Shown: one piece after another, positions 27,001 to 39,800 of the stretch
Layout of the letters: the number at the start of each line of letters is the position of its first letter
Numbering within the stretch: the stretch's first letter is position 1
Assembly: GCA_905250075.1 (NCBI GenBank)
Contig: CAJNOP010000143.1
Span: 362,693 to 426,692, forward strand
Direction: 5' to 3'
DNA: 64,000 bases
Source: Rotaria sp. Silwood1
Lineage: Eukaryota; Rotifera; Eurotatoria; Philodinida; Philodinidae
Translations under genes and position numbers: made by a program
The notes under the pieces: generated by a model
Databases searched by the model: none
What the model saw: only the letters and a program-made list of their open reading frames with translations
What the model was told of the DNA's origin: nothing

Positions 27001-28893
27001 TTTTAATTTCATTTATTGTGATATTTTTTTTTCATTTAACTAAACCTTATATTCGATTTCTTTTTTTTTAACACTACATTTTAATGCCGCAATACTAACA
27101 GTCTAGTTTTTTTTCAAACAAACATGTAGTTGTAGTAGATAGTTTTTACTAACCATTTTTTTTGAAATATATAGATGAGAAATCCTGTTTCAGGTATTAT
27201 ATTTAAAAAAGTATAATGAAAGTTTTATTCAAAATGAAGAACAAAAGATTAAAAGGAAGGATATTATGAGCAAAACAATCGAACATGAACATCGTTTATT
27301 TTGCTTAAATTTTGTATTTCTATGCGATAGATGAAAGTAATCAATGTCGAATGAATGCGAGATGAGATCGAAAATTCAATTAGATTTATGCTACTGTTAT
27401 CGGGTAGGTCTTGTATGCTTAAAACATCTCTAGGAAGCTATCAGTCAGAAAATATCTTACTTTCTCAAATCAAATTCTTTCATTCTGTAATTTATTTAAC
27501 TTGTGTTGAAACTTACGTCAAATAAATTATTATTACACATGAAGAGCTACTGATATTATTTTAAGGAGATTTTTTTTTTACTATATCTTCGATTTTGGTT
27601 CAATTAACTGTGGAAAAATCTGACAATTTGAAGTATATTGACACTTATTACGATATTTTGTGTCGTTCTTTTGCGAAATTTTCAAGTGAAATTGGTTTTG
27701 ATCAGTGTTCCGGAAAGACCAAACAACAGTGTATTGGAACGAATAGCCAGTGAACAATAATTAATTAGACAAAACAATCACTTATTTTTCAATATTTTAA
27801 GGAGTCTGTAGAGTTTTCGAAACATTAGGTTAGCATCCGAATTTTGTGTTCTTTCCAAGTATCAGTTCAAAATTTTTGTTGAACTTTTGATTCAGGAGTC
27901 ACGAACCAACGTTTTTGACTATTTGTAAATCAAGATATTAATAAGTAGTCAGCTCTAACGACGGAACTCATAGTGTTGGTAAAAATGCTGAAAGAATTCG
28001 TATTATTGATTGTTTCTTCGTGAATCATAATCTTTTTATTATATTTTTCAATCTATTGCAGAATACCAAGAGAAAAATCACAACAAAGAGTTTCGTCCTG
28101 AAATTCTCTCTACAGAAGCTCTCATGGTCCTTCTAGGATACTGATGACTACAACTCGAACGGATGTTTGTCTTCGGAAATGACACGCTTGCAAAAAGCGT
28201 TACTTTCAAACTGAAGCTTCAAAAACAGCTTTTTTTAAAAGACATATGATATCCTATGAAGAAGTCATCTGTTTGACCTGAAACTTTCAGACTATTATAT
28301 GGCTCATGAGAGCTATTGTTAAGAAGAATTTCAGGCTGAAAGATCAAGAAAAGGACCATAACTTGAAAAGAAAAAGTTGTCATGGCACGAAACCTTTCAG
28401 AATTTTTATCTATACTATTAGCAACGTATGAGTTCAAACGACGATTGTCAATCAGATGGATTCCCTTGTATGAGATGAAGACTTATTTATATACTATTTC
28501 ATAAAGAATTGTTTGTTCTTTTAAATTACTGTTCGACAATCCGTTAGGCTCTTTCTAAAAAATGACTAAAAACTGAATGATCAGAGGAGAGCAAGGGGTC
28601 TAAAAATACGACTTTTACCTGGACATTTTTATGAATGCCTTCATATGTCCATGTCATACTTTCGTTCTATCCAAGGCATGGTTGACAAACATTCTTTTTT
28701 TTTGTTCTGCAAGATAACTGTGTAATTCAATAATATAAGACTAAGTTACGCATAAAATAATACTTTTTCATCATATTAATTACAGATTTAATCTCTTAAT
28801 CATGGTGAAATACATCGCAAAAAAAAACAAATTTCTTTTTTTCTCATGACAGTATCATGTAGTTTATTTATTATTAAAAGTTTACTGCCACAT
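27001..28893. other. Intergenic DNA between convergent genes, no gene seen
   Basis: The 3' flanks of the transporter (+) and of the EGF/chitin-binding gene (-) face each other here. Only weak random frames are present (for example 28219-28437 on the minus strand). Confidence 0.5.
28863..28868 (-). promoter_or_regulatory. Candidate poly(A) signal of the EGF/chitin-binding gene
   Basis: AATAAA on the minus strand, 25 nt downstream of the stop codon ending at 28894. Confidence 0.6.
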
Positions 28894-29805
28894 TTACGTG
28901 CATTGATATGTGCTGTCACATTGATATGTTAGACGATTAAATCTTTGTCCAAGTGGACAAAGAGCAGCGGTAGGTGCTAAGGTGAAAAATAGAATATTTA
29001 TTATTCAATAAAATCTATTTCAATAACATACCACCAAATGCTTGAGGACAATAAAAATATCGACCAATAGCACATTGCGCTGTATCAGGAAAGACACCTT
29101 GGCGTGTGCATGTAAAATAATCTATCGAAAAAGATATTACAAGATATCAATAAAAAAATTAAATCAATACAAACTTTGATTGCATGTTATTCCTCTCCAA
29201 CCAGGTGTACACTGACAATATGCATATATAGTTGCTCCAATTTCCTGTTCGTAACAAGTTCCAGATTGGCATAAACCCGCATAACAACGATTTCGAATAC
29301 CTTATTATTTTTTAAAATCAATCTTTTAAAAATAAGAAATATTTCAAAAATAATTCTAACCTTGAACTTCACAATTTGGACCAGTAAAACCTAATTGACA
29401 CCAACATACTTCTTGGCCACTCACTATATTGCATACACCACCATTAACACATAGTTTAGTACAACGAGCTTGATTTATATTAGTACCTGTATTTTCGAAA
29501 AAATTATTTAAGAAAACTAGCTAATCTATTCTTACGACAAGGCGCATTAACCACAGGTGTAACATTGTTTGGACATGTACATAAAGCATGTGCATAATTA
29601 GGCGGAACATCATAACAACAATAACCATTTAATGGGTCAAAGACACCGGGTACAAGATTACATGGATTACTTGCGCATGTTACTATGAAATATAAACATA
29701 GATAAACTGTACGATACTATTATGTTTACCTGCTTGTGTTATATCAATGTATTGTTGTAAAAAAAGAGTAATAATAATAACAACAATACGGGTTCGAACC
29801 ATCAT
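28894..29805 (-). CDS. Secreted EGF-like protein with C-terminal type-2 chitin-binding (CBM14/peritrophin-A) domain (6 exons)
   Basis: Minus-strand exons are 29805-29730, 29682-29536, 29486-29361, 29300-29175, 29121-29032 and 28976-28894, giving 215 residues. Four of the five introns are 43-60 nt. Every junction is phase 1, typical of shuffled extracellular modules. Residues 1-25 form a signal peptide. A cysteine-rich region follows (CASNPCNL..., with a CC pair and CTCP). Then come an EGF-like module (CTKLCVNGGVC ... CWCQLGFTGPNC), a second EGF-like half (CYAGLCQSGTC ... CQCTPGWRGITC) and a six-cysteine domain at about 163-214. In that domain G-V-F-P-D after the first Cys and Y-F-Y-C before the third match peritrophin-A/CBM14. 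Known members bind chitin in cuticle, gut lining or jaws. A role in a chitinous extracellular structure is inferred. The exon-5 donor could alternatively lie 4 nt upstream. Confidence 0.88.
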
Positions 29806-31211
29806 GAAATACAATTGACTTAAATTACTTATCTATCGTTTTTTTATAGTCACCTATACAAGAATATAAGTGAATATTTTTCCACTAAGATATTAATCTT
29901 TTGTTTTAAATTAACTTTTGAAATTGATATTATATGCTTTCCGCGAATAACAAAAAACAAGACAAGAACCGCAAAGAAACAATACCATAAAATGATAAAA
30001 ATTAATCAAGTTTACTAATACAACAATACATATAATTTCACCAAAAAGTATAAAAGATAAAAATATATGAATATGGTCGTACATTTCAGTTTCAAAAACT
30101 TCGAAATGATACAGCAGTTTTGAAAGTTAAACAGTACATTACGCAAATAATTCTTGAGGTTACAACATTTCTATCCACGGTGTTTTCGGAGCATGGTTAG
30201 ATTTTTCAAAATAGTTGGTTTACATCTCGTTAGTGAGATGATGGAGTACGAATATCAAAACAAAAAAGATGCTCTTATAACTGAATGAGAAGTTCAAAAA
30301 CCTATTCCAAGTGCCATAAATTTTTCTTCAGAACTCTCTAGATGATGGTAAAACAAAAATATTTGCTTCAGGACTTGATAGAATCTTTAGAAAACCAGAT
30401 TTTTCAGAAGAAGTTTTTTGAGAGTCTGCTATTTCGGAAAACTTCATCATAGATGCGATTCATGCTATCGAGCCTATCCGAAAGTTTTCGGATATTTTTT
30501 CGCGTATAGCCAGTTGAAAGAGTCAATGTTTTTACATATGTCTATGTTAAAAGAACTTATATAGAAAAATAATCCTTGTAATAGATCAAAGTTATATGAG
30601 CGGTATGCCTCATGTTGCGTGAAATGGTCCATATAATTACTAAAATTCATTTAATAATCAATAAATTAATCAGATTGTTGACATAGGAACAATACATGAG
30701 AAATGCCTAAATGGGAAATAAGCATCAACAATATTTGGATAATAATAAAATAGCATGTTAGTTGAACGCATGCATAAATTAAATTCAATCGCGTCAATTC
30801 TTTCTTCATTATCGAGAACAACAAAATCTTATTTGGCTTTAGAATAAATTTATAGTTTTCTATAGGAAGAGAACTCTAACAAGAATCTTATTTTCCAAAA
30901 ACGAAATTCATATCAACTATTAATAAAATTGCTAGCAAAATCATGTGTTCCTACTGCATCAGCGTCAGTTGAACATTTTGTATTTCAATATCTTTAAAGT
31001 GTAATAAGATATTAATTGAAATGTTGATAAATAACTTTTTCTTATAAACCAATATAAGTTTAGATTGGCGTTGATGAAAAAACTGAAACTTCTTTTTTTT
31101 TATGGTATTGTGAAAGTACATAAAAGAGAACGGTTGATGTTACTGTTTTTTATAAAAATAAACTAAGAACGAAAAAATGGGAGAAATTTCTTGACTTGAC
31201 TTGAAAAATGA
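29806..31211. other. Intergenic DNA, no gene seen
   Basis: AT-rich spacer with no supported frame or repeat apart from the palindrome that begins at 31212. Confidence 0.5.
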
Positions 31212-31284
31212 GGGTGTGGGATGTGGGTGTGGATGTTATCTACATCCACAACACAGCTTCATACCCACACCCACATCTACACCC
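31212..31284. repeat. Palindrome of degenerate TGTGGG telomere-like units
   Basis: The left arm (31212-31232) reads GGGTGTGGGATGTGGGTGTG plus one G. The right arm (31263-31284) carries the complement, CCCACACCCACATCTACACC. A further ATGT...ACATCCAC inversion lies between them. The G-rich strand is built of TGTGGG-type units. GC content is far above the surroundings. Confidence 0.8.
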
Positions 31285-31389
31285 TTCTAGACTATTGTAT
31301 TATTTTAAGCGATAATGTTACCCGCAAGTATACAACATTCGTCTTCCATGTAAAGAAAAAATTTAATGAAGTATCTTGTCAAATTGTTT

Positions 31390-31660
31390 TACATCAGTCG
31401 TCTTCGAGATTTCAATTAGAACTAATTTGTCTTGGTTATCGAATTGTTATTGGTACACGAGAGATCGTCTAACTGATGTGCTGAAGATCGCGATTTAAAA
31501 TTACAACAATGTACTTGTGTTGTAATGGATGAAGCTGATCGAATGATTCCTAATAAAAATTTCAATAATTTATTTGGTTCTTATTAGTTTTTACTTGTTA
31601 TAGGTATGGGTTTTGAAACTGATGTTAAACGTATTCTTGAATATTTAAACTTGGTCTTTA
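31390..31660 (+). pseudogene. Broken fragment of a DDX23/Prp28-type DEAD-box helicase
   Basis: Three successive reading frames give pieces of one helicase domain: LGYRIVIGT, then RLTDVL, then LQQCTCVVMDEADRM, then MGFETDVKRILEYL. The DEAD box and the following MGFE...DVKRILEYL context match Prp28/DDX23-type spliceosomal helicases as I recall them. Lesions: the expected P-G after IVIGT is changed and followed by a frame shift ending in a stop. A second one-base shift falls before LQQC. An intron-like stretch (about 31543-31610) between the DEAD box and MGFE keeps an acceptor (GTTATAG) but has lost its donor. The retained intron argues for a decayed DNA-level copy rather than a retrocopy. Nothing convincing of the second RecA domain follows. 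Confidence 0.75.
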
Positions 31661-34600
31661 CCATCGTAAAATAAAAAAATCTCCATATCTATCCTTTTGA
31701 TTTTTCATTGAAAAATGTTTGAGCTCAGGTAAGAAAAATAATTTCGTAGTTAAATTGTTTTACATTCAAAGTTTTATTGAGATTACGAAATGAATTAAAA
31801 ATAATGTTTGATCTTTTTACTGGTACTGAATATACATGTTCATCAATGATTGAACCTATGAAACACTAATTCATTTCGAAATGATCATATTACTAATACG
31901 AAAATGACTTTATCAATCACCATTGAATACATACACTGTTTAATAGCCATTGAAGAACATGCTTTTACTCGAATAAATGACTGTGGTGTTCAGAAACGAA
32001 CGGGTCTCGCCCGAAACAGAAATCGAGAAGAACAAGTGTATCTAACTAAAATATACTGGAAATCGATGAAGCATCGAAGTAATGTTCTCAATTCTTCGAT
32101 TGAAAATAACCGGAAGTTAACTGAAAATCACAGGAAAAATCCGAACATTTTTGAGCTCATATTAATTCATCTAGGTATTCTTCGTCTTCTGCCATATGTT
32201 AATTGTGTACTTGATAATGATTTATTTGATATTAACCTTGTTCAGAAAACAACTAAACGATTTACATTAACATATGGCATGCATCAATGTGTTGCTAAAA
32301 CAAAATCAATTAGCAATCTGGTATGCATTGGTGATTTAATTTATGCGCAATTTAGTTAAGGTATAGAAATATAAAACTCAAAAAAGACGTATTCATATGC
32401 TGATCACAATGGTTTCATGGAAGATATTCGTGATGAAAATGATATTGTTAGATTAACTAAAATTTCAAGCAGGAAATAATTTCTTGTTGATTCTATCTCT
32501 TCATTTATATCTTTGACGATAACATCAAATATCAATGAAATAACTCTAGATAAAGAATATTGTAAAATCATGTAAAAGATTATTCGAGGATTAAAGGTAT
32601 GCAAAATGTCTAAAACAAAAAATTCAAAGTTTTGTAAACTTATTCATAGAAGATAATGAGAAATTTTAAAAAGCTTAAAAGTATAGCAAAATTTTGTCGC
32701 CTTTTTTGTCTTTTGACATCATAAGGATAATAACATTATATAATATTTTTATCAAAAAGAACAAAATTCTATTTAAAGTTCAAAAGAAAATAAAAAGTTA
32801 TTTCAGACGAAAATAAAGTTCCAACCAGATCGCTCAGTTTATTGCTTCTGAAAACAAAAATCTACTAAGAACTCATACGTAGTAGAAAACTCTATACAAA
32901 ATTCTATAGTTAATTGAAAAAACAAGAACTATCAAAGATAAAATTCTGCTTACGAATTAAAAGAAATTGTAGAAGATTGATAGAATTCTGTAATTTTTAG
33001 TAGAAGACAGTATGCGAAAAGAACTCTTATTTAACATACATCTTATACTAAGTTCAGCTAAGAACTTAATTACTCTTCTACTCATTTCAAATAACAAATC
33101 TCTTGAGAATTTTAAAAGAAAACTGATTTCATGATGATAGAATATTGCAATTATTAAGAAAACATACAATATTTATTACGAGTAATTTACGTTTGCAAAA
33201 CTTATACAGTAATGTAGTATTAATCGCTTTGTCCCTTGTCGGAATTGAAATTTGGATAATAATTTAAAATTTATGTAACATTGCATGTTCCATATAATTT
33301 GCTTTTAAATAACAGAGAATTCTGTTCAGAACTTCAAAAATAACAATATAGTACTAATAAGCTTCTTTATTGACAGTTACATATGGAATCTTCACTTTAT
33401 ATGCACATGGTGATAGATAGAATTCTACGAATACTAGTCGAGTGTCAATATAATCTGGTAATATTTTCGAATGGTCAGAGTCAGTGTTGTGAGATAATTC
33501 AAGTGAATAGGTAACATATAGAATGAGATTTATTCATCGTTCTCTTGTGAGTCAAGAACATGTATAAAAGAAAACTGGTTACATCAGTTGATTTGTTACT
33601 AAGATGGTCTCTACTTTCCTCTATCTTTGTTAATTCCTGTACTAACATATGATAGCAAGACAATTAAGAAAGAAAAAAAGACTGTTCTTAGAATAAAAAA
33701 TCAGATGATACAACCATTTTTGTATACATATTCGTGGCCAACAAAAGAATCATGAATAAGATTTATTATTCTCAAAATTGAAATTTCAATTAGTTTATTT
33801 TACATCACAATATGCATAATATTCGGTTTCAAAAGTGTTTTACTTTTTTTTTTGAAAACAAAACTTTTAATTAAAAATCATAAAAACAAACAAGACACAA
33901 TAGAAGGCCTTTCAGCTGAAAAATTTATACGCTTGGACATAATAGACGATTCGAACATTTTCCATAGTGGATAGACCTTGACTGCACAAACAATTCATAA
34001 TAGAAAAATGCGTAGCTATTACACAGTACTGAAGTCTTGACAACGAAGATAAAGCAAAAATACTCACCCACATTTTGCTCTCTAAGTTTGAATATTTTCT
34101 ACATGCACTTAATCTATTTATCTTTCTACGTATATAACATGTAGAATTTGTCCTGACCAAACAAAAATAGCGAGGAGTAATAAGTGCACAACACATAAAC
34201 ACTATGTAAGCATCTGTCCTAGCAAGAATTAATACAGTCTTCTTTAATGCGAACAAAAAAAGCATTTGTACCGTTACATTATGAAAAACCATTGCGGAGT
34301 ATATTGAATGTTGCAGATGATATGACAAAATGTGCTAAAAGGACAAATCAGGACAAAAGAATAATAATTAGATCTTTTGCGATTTGAAAGGAAGCTATAT
34401 CAAACTTTTCTTCCACAGTGGCTTAAAGTTTAAGGTTTCATTGGTTTCATTTATCAATTAATAAGTAACTAATAAAGGAGAGAATGTGCTCTTTTTTGAT
34501 TTTTTATTGTAGAAATAATGGAATTCATTGGATTAAACAATTTTACAGAGGCATTGTTTGTGATAAAATCTATTTTAAATAAATAATCGATTACGGTAAA

Positions 34601-35843
34601 TCAATAAAAAGTCTTTACAATCTTTTTCTATTTTTTCCTAACAAACAAATAAAAATTAAAAAATTGTTCTTTTTGGAAAACTTCACCTTGAACATGTCAA
34701 CATGATGAATAGATTTCTACGATTTGAAGAACAATAAGATAGAACATTCAATGAATGTAAAAACCATAAGTACTATTATCTATTGTGATTATAGTACAGA
34801 AAAAGATATACTTTTTAATACTGGAAGTACAAGACAATCAATAACAAAAATACATAACACTTAAACACATCGAATTGACTTCTTTTGTGATTTTCCAAAA
34901 TTAATTCTTCATAGACTGGTAAATATAGAAAACAAAAAGAGCTATTCTGCACTTTTGATTCGGAAAGTTGATACATTGATTTTGATATGCTTACATAAAA
35001 GAAGAAAGCTCACAAAGGCTCATCTATACTTTTGGTATTATATCTTTATTCAATGTACTGAGCGCAATGTATCTGTGTATTGAGTCAGTTATCAGCATGT
35101 CACAGAAACTATGTTGGGTTCCTTGATGACAGTTGTCTAACCCGATGGATACTCCAACCAAGTACATGCTCAGCTTTTTATAGTATTCCATTAAAAAGTT
35201 TTTCAACAAGTTGCTAAATTAAATATTTAGAAGCATTTTGTAGTCAAATACTAGAAACTCATACATTATTCTAAGGCTTCTGTGACATACTGATCATCGA
35301 GTATTCATGAACTCAGTATATTCATCAGAGCATTGGAGTGTTTCGACCTTACAATAAACAAAATTATGAAACAAATGTGCTTAAAACGTTTGTAGGGTCA
35401 AAAGGATGTAATTCTCTTAGCATGAATTCAAAATATAGACATATATATCGATTGATACTGCATCTTTTTCTGGCAAAAATATTTTGTAAATAACATCTGT
35501 CATGTCCGCATAACGGAAGAAAAAGCCAATATAATAGGAGAGACCAACATAGACACGTCAAAGTAATTTCCCTCTCATGTAGTTGTTTTGTGTTTGTGTT
35601 TCACATCATATAATAAAACCAAAACTGCTATCTTCTGTTTCTTGTCATAGAACAGCAATAATAATTGAAATATACAAATCTTCTAATTGACAGCAATAAT
35701 AATTTCATCGTACTTATAATTTAATATTGCTATAGAAAATATTCTCGTTTTAAAATTTCAATTTAAATATTTAATATAAAATTCATACAACAGATAAACC
35801 ATAAATTAATGAATAATATTAACAAAAAGAAAAAGAAAACAAA
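31661..35843. other. Intergenic DNA with two unsupported longer frames
   Basis: About 4.2 kb. It contains open frames at 31904-32359 (+, 151 codons) and 33912-34328 (-, 138 codons), which are longer than most chance frames here. Neither has a recognisable domain, signal peptide or splice structure that I trust. Nothing else is identified. Confidence 0.45.
31904..32359 (+). other. Orphan 151-codon open frame of unknown status
   Basis: A continuous frame just downstream of the helicase relic. The predicted product has no signal peptide, no clear membrane helix and no motif I recognise. Its composition is less biased than typical chance frames in this DNA. It could be a relic of the same duplicated segment, an unknown single-exon gene, or chance. 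Coding status is uncertain. Confidence 0.25.
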
Positions 35844-36864
35844 TTATACAGGTGATTCTTGTACAGCTCGCTCGTCAATCTTTATATGTTTATCATCACT
35901 TTGATTATGTCTTGAAACATCATTTGTTGAATAAGACATACTATATCTAGTGGCATGTAAATTATCCATACTTTTATAATGTAAATCAAGTAAACTTCTT
36001 CTTACAACAGATGATATCATACGTGGATCAAGAAGTTTTTCATCATGATGTGAATGTTTTGTTATTGAATCATATGAACTAAATGAATGTGTATGTTGTT
36101 CATTTGGAGATAAATGTGAATTCGATGATGCAATTGTTTCTAGATTTTTATATTTATTTGTTCTATGATTATATACTGGTGATGTTGCACCAAGACCTGA
36201 TATACGACGTGGTTTTGAATGAATAACCATATCACTTGTACGATGAACAACAGTTATACGATTTAAATTCATTGGCGCTTTCATAGACGAACGATACGAT
36301 AAATCCCGATGACGAATACGTAATAATTCTGAATGACGAATAAAAATAAATATTGAGCCACACCATAATAACAATACACAAATAACTATTATAACCTCCG
36401 GTAGTCGAAGTGGATCAGGTCGATCAGCTAATGCAAAAGAAAAACAAACTATGTTTCAAAGTCATTGATAATTTCAATGATAAATTTTGCTTTTTTTTAT
36501 TAATAGATAAAAAAAAAAAGTATAGATAGACTATTGAAAAAGCACGTTTTCATTGTTTAAAAAACAAAAAAACTAATTTCATATGCCATTTCTTAATTTA
36601 AAGCATTAATTAAAAACATACAATTTATATTTGCTTGAATTCTCATTTACTCTCTTACCTTCATTATTATTTAATGTTGTTATGTCAATACTATTATTAA
36701 TAATAGATGATGTATGAACATGTACGACAAATTTTTGTGCTTCATTATATAATAAGAGTATTTGTGCCGATTCATTCTATATTTCATGATATATTAAAAG
36801 TGAAAACAAAAAGAAATACCTTCAAAGTAAAAATTTCTACCTTATCCAATTGTTTAGGTGTCAT
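35844..36864 (-). CDS. Single-pass membrane protein resembling the FNDC4/FNDC5 tail (3 exons)
   Basis: Minus-strand exons are 36864-36841, 36776-36659 and 36427-35844, giving 241 residues. A stop lies in frame before the chosen ATG. Exon 2 encodes a stretch (ILLLYNEAQKFVVHVHTSS) that could be the last beta strands of a fibronectin type III fold. Exon 3 opens with PEVIIVICVLLLWCGSIFIF followed by IRHSELLR. This closely fits the membrane anchor I recall for FNDC4/FNDC5 (EV-I-V-V-L-W-G-I-F-R). The rest, about 160 residues, is a hydrophilic, His/Ser/Arg-rich cytoplasmic tail. There is no signal peptide and no first half of an FN3 domain in the model. Either upstream exons are hidden beyond a long intron, or this copy is 5'-truncated. 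Exons 2-3 are firm; exon 1 is tentative. Confidence 0.72.
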
Positions 36865-39800
36865 GAAGAATCAGCTGATTAATATGAATATAGAATCTAG
36901 AATATTATAATAATCGAGTGACACAAACAAAACAAATCAATAGATATATTACTAATGATGAGAAAAGGAAAAGGAAAAGGAAAAAAGGGAATGTTAGCTA
37001 GTTCGATGAAAAACCATTTTTGTTATGGCAATCTCAATGGTTACACATAGCATGACTTGTCGCTCGTCTATTCTGCTGTAATTGCTAACATTAGAACGTG
37101 TGTATGTTGACATGCTCTCTGTGTGTATCTCTCCCCTTTTTCTTCTCTCTTTTTTTTCACGAACATTTTGCAGACAACAACTTTTAGCCATCCATAAACC
37201 AGGATAATATGAATAGTCAATTATCATTACTATTACCATCATCATCAAAGAGCCAATATTATTAATAATAATACTGTCGTTTCCAGATAATACTCATCTA
37301 TACACAGAGTCGAAAACTAATTATTATGATCTTAACATCATAGAGAAAAAGCAGAAAAAATCAATGCGAAACTCCATACTAACCTGACATTTATAGAAGT
37401 ACCTATAACTATAAAACTAATATCTAATGCGGCATATAGTAAAAAAAAAGCAAGAAGAAAGAAAACAGCTCATTCTATTGATGTCTATTGTAAAAAGCAT
37501 AGTCACAAGCAAAATGTCTAGTAGAATAAGAAACTTGTCTTCTTGTTCTCTAATCAATATCTTTTATAACAACGTCAATAACAAAAAATATATATGTTAC
37601 AGAATGGAATAGAAAAAAAATAATAATAATAAGGGACTAAAGCATACAATACATTTTCACATATATTATTGAATAGAATAGACATTCTCATTTCCGAGAA
37701 AAGAAAAGGTTCGATTGCACTAGATTTGATACTCCAGAAAACTCATTGAAATGTACTTATCAATTGATAGAAATGATTTTTATTAGAATAGAAAGTTTAT
37801 ATGACTTGACATAATGAAAAATATTAATGAATATATTTAATCAGATTATCACAGAAGAAAAAAAACAAGAAAGAGAATCTGATAACATGACAGAAAATAA
37901 TCTATATCAATCTATCTAATAGATATCATAATTTTTTTTAGCAATGTTTTTGTTGATAAAGAAAAAAAAAACATACATATTTCATTTTCTATATTTATCA
38001 ATTGTTGAAGTCAATCAAACCGATGAATAATGATTTCAATTAATCAATAAAAAAAAATTAATGTTCATAGTTTAGATAACACAACTGTCTTCATTTGTTA
38101 ATCATCCGAATAATGTTTTTTCTTTCTCTCATTTCTTCTGACATGTTATGTTAGCATTTCACTGATTCTGTTTTCTAATTAATATGAATCTCAAATATCA
38201 GAAAAAATATAAAGTTTATATCTATATATATATATATATGAAGAAGGTTGACTTAAAAAAAACAACAAAAAAACTCAATTTATTCTATTTACACATAAGC
38301 ATGACATCTGCTTTTTTTAATATTTCCGATAATTCAGATTCTTAGATGAGAATCTAAAGAAAGAATGTTCTTTGTTATAAAGAAGTTATAAAATAAAAAT
38401 ATATATTATTCTGAGGTCTTATTATTATGACTATAAATAGAAATTTCATATAGAGACATTTATTATCAATTCAATAATTAATTGAACCATAAAATCGTTT
38501 TACGTTCTTAATGGAATGAACATTGCTTGTTTTCTTATTATTGTTCTTGACATAATATAATTGTATAATGTCTATTTTCCATATTGATAATTAAAAAATT
38601 AATCAAGTTCTTTCGACCGAAAATTATTTTTTTTTTGTTTTGGTATAATGATGAGAATATGATTTTGTTTTGTTTAATAAAATACATGTTTTATCCATGA
38701 TTATTTGATATTCAGACAATTGGGTTTCAAGTTTAGACTTGTATTGGTTGAGATTCAATTAAAATGAAAATTTATTTTTATTAATATATACACCGTTGAA
38801 TTTATTGGTAATATTAGATTATAAAACTTATTGAGAATAATATTTACCCTCTTCTATCTCTTTTTTTTTTACTGGTCTCTTTTTATATGAAATGTAGTCG
38901 TTATCGAGAAGTAGACAATGAGTGCGTTACTAAAACGTCATAAATAACTGACATTCGTCTTCATAAATCGATAAGAGTGTTCATATACAGCGAATCAATG
39001 AATACAAGTTTATTTATACTGAAAGATCTTACTAATAACTTTTAAGTATCTTACCATTATTAACCATACTAATATGATGCAGTACACGTTTTTCTATTTA
39101 TCATTGTTACACACTTGATATAAATTATTATATGAAGCAAAAAATAAACAATAAGAAGCATACTTGTAAAGAATTATATTGCACTAAATGAATCTACCAT
39201 ACAAGTAATGAAGCTATTATTGATGTTTTGTCAATGCCTGAAATAAACGTGCTACATGACCTTGTGGCTTCTATATGAATAGATACAATTTCTATAATAA
39301 TAGTGCAGTTGTTTAGAAAGAAACAATGTATTGTCACGAAAATCTAGGAAGTATCAATCTTTTGATTGTCAGTTTATTGAGTCTGAAGATGACCATGCTT
39401 TTGTCTCTTCGATTAATACTAGAATGATGAATTTTTTCAGAGTAACAGCCAAGAAAAATACTCATTAGGAGAGCGTGAGATGTGACGCTCCCTCGGAAAC
39501 TCGAACGATGAGCACAGATACTTGAACACGGGAACAATAACCACCAAAAAGTTAAGCACGCAAAAAAAAGATTCAGGCAAATATGACGTCTATTGAAAGT
39601 TCAATGAATATATATGGGTGTGGGTGGTAGTTATTTATAGGCATGCACTCAAACCTCATCAAAGAATTTCAATATTTCAAACTTATCTCATCGATTATGA
39701 ATTCTGTCACGAAACTGTTATGGCACAAACATGATTTGTCTTTGACAAACAAATGGAGAATGATTAAATAAACCATTGATTGATTGAAAAGACACTGAAG

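Noticed and set aside
33912-34328. 138-codon minus-strand open frame
   Set aside because: No domain or signal peptide and no splice context; Cys/Leu/Ile/Phe-rich like a chance frame. Left uncalled.
35588-35604. GTGTTTCAC as a third end of the GTGAAACAC element family
   Set aside because: Only the 9-mer matches; the adjoining bases do not align with either known end and no partner terminus was found.
36994-37248. Possible upstream exon of the FNDC-like gene beginning with a Met run
   Set aside because: The Met run comes from a CAT microsatellite on the plus strand, and no FN3 pattern or phase-compatible donor was found.
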